Of a DNA stretch of 33,712 nt, positions 33,608 through 33,712 are shown piece by piece (positions within the stretch are counted from its first letter, which is position 1; each line of letters opens with the position of its first letter). The stretch lies in contig JAQVYX010000010.1 in NCBI GenBank assembly GCA_029004715.1, forward strand, positions 1 through 33,712, given 5' to 3'. This DNA comes from Acidaminococcaceae bacterium (lineage in GTDB: Bacteria > Bacillota > Negativicutes > Acidaminococcales > Acidaminococcaceae). The notes beneath the pieces are model-generated. The model saw only the letters and a list, made by a program, of their open reading frames with translations. It searched no databases and had not been told where the DNA came from. The translations under genes and the position numbers were made by a program.

Positions 33608-33712
33608 CTACATCTTAAGCATTATGCCAACTTGTAGAAGTAACCCTAGGCGAGTTGCGGCTTCTTCTGTCAAAGTTTCTGCGTCTTTCATGCATTCTTT
33701 TATTTCCATAGG
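33608..33712 (-). CDS. C-terminal end of an unidentified protein (runs off the window)
   Basis: An open minus-strand frame enters at the window edge and ends in TAG at 33608-33610. It gives 34 residues that end ATRLGLLLQVGIMLKM; no domain can be recognised. An internal ATG near 33709 could also start a tiny protein, but it has no visible ribosome binding site within the window. Confidence 0.35.
   Translation of the reverse strand, partial: PMEIKECMKDAETLTEEAATRLGLLLQVGIMLKM

Noticed and set aside
1-33712. CRISPR arrays, tRNA/rRNA genes, insertion sequences or attachment sites
   Set aside because: No regularly spaced repeats, tRNA-like sequences, transposase or integrase genes were seen on either strand.

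Overview
The window reads as a chromosomal segment of an AT-rich anaerobic bacterium of the Firmicutes, most likely a member of the Negativicutes. This placement is inferred from gene order (def-fmt-DUF116-rsmB-rlmN-PP2C and yicC-remA-gmk-rpoZ-coaBC), protein resemblance and anaerobic functions (DcuC-type carrier, ferredoxin-containing MinD ATPases). It was not tested by any search. Almost all the sequence is coding. No tRNA, rRNA, CRISPR array, insertion sequence or phage gene was seen.

Region 1 (1-12938) is housekeeping and lies almost entirely on the minus strand. From high to low coordinates it holds: a secreted protein of unknown function; yicC, remA, gmk, rpoZ and coaBC in one tight operon; metK behind a textbook SAM-I riboswitch with its own promoter and terminator; priA; and def, fmt, a DUF116 membrane protein, rsmB, rlmN and the start of a PP2C phosphatase gene. 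The last operon couples translation initiation (deformylase, formyltransferase) with rRNA methylation (RsmB, RlmN) and leads into Ser/Thr signalling.

Region 2 (12891-20391) changes strand several times. Two single genes lie on the plus strand: rqcH (ribosome quality control) and ilvD (branched-chain amino acid synthesis). They are followed by an enolase-superfamily sugar-acid dehydratase-like gene with a co-oriented LysR regulator, then a second, divergent LysR gene with a good promoter and a dyad of LysR-box geometry.

Region 3 (20405-29655, minus) holds an ABC-F ATPase; an ACT/UPF0210/nth operon with a palindrome over its -10; a stand-alone trpB followed by a small HPt-like protein; a DcuC-family carrier with a PepT-like M20 peptidase; and a small membrane protein.

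Region 4 (29755-32762, minus) is the most unusual part. A UPF0251/DUF134 regulator, two NifX/NifB-type (COG1433) proteins and two MinD-like ATPases with double 4Fe-4S inserts form one compact operon. It resembles the orange-protein (ORP) type clusters of strict anaerobes, whose cellular job is poorly understood. A strong promoter and three copies of an AAAAGACA element sit upstream. A nitroreductase and the tail of an unidentified gene close the window.
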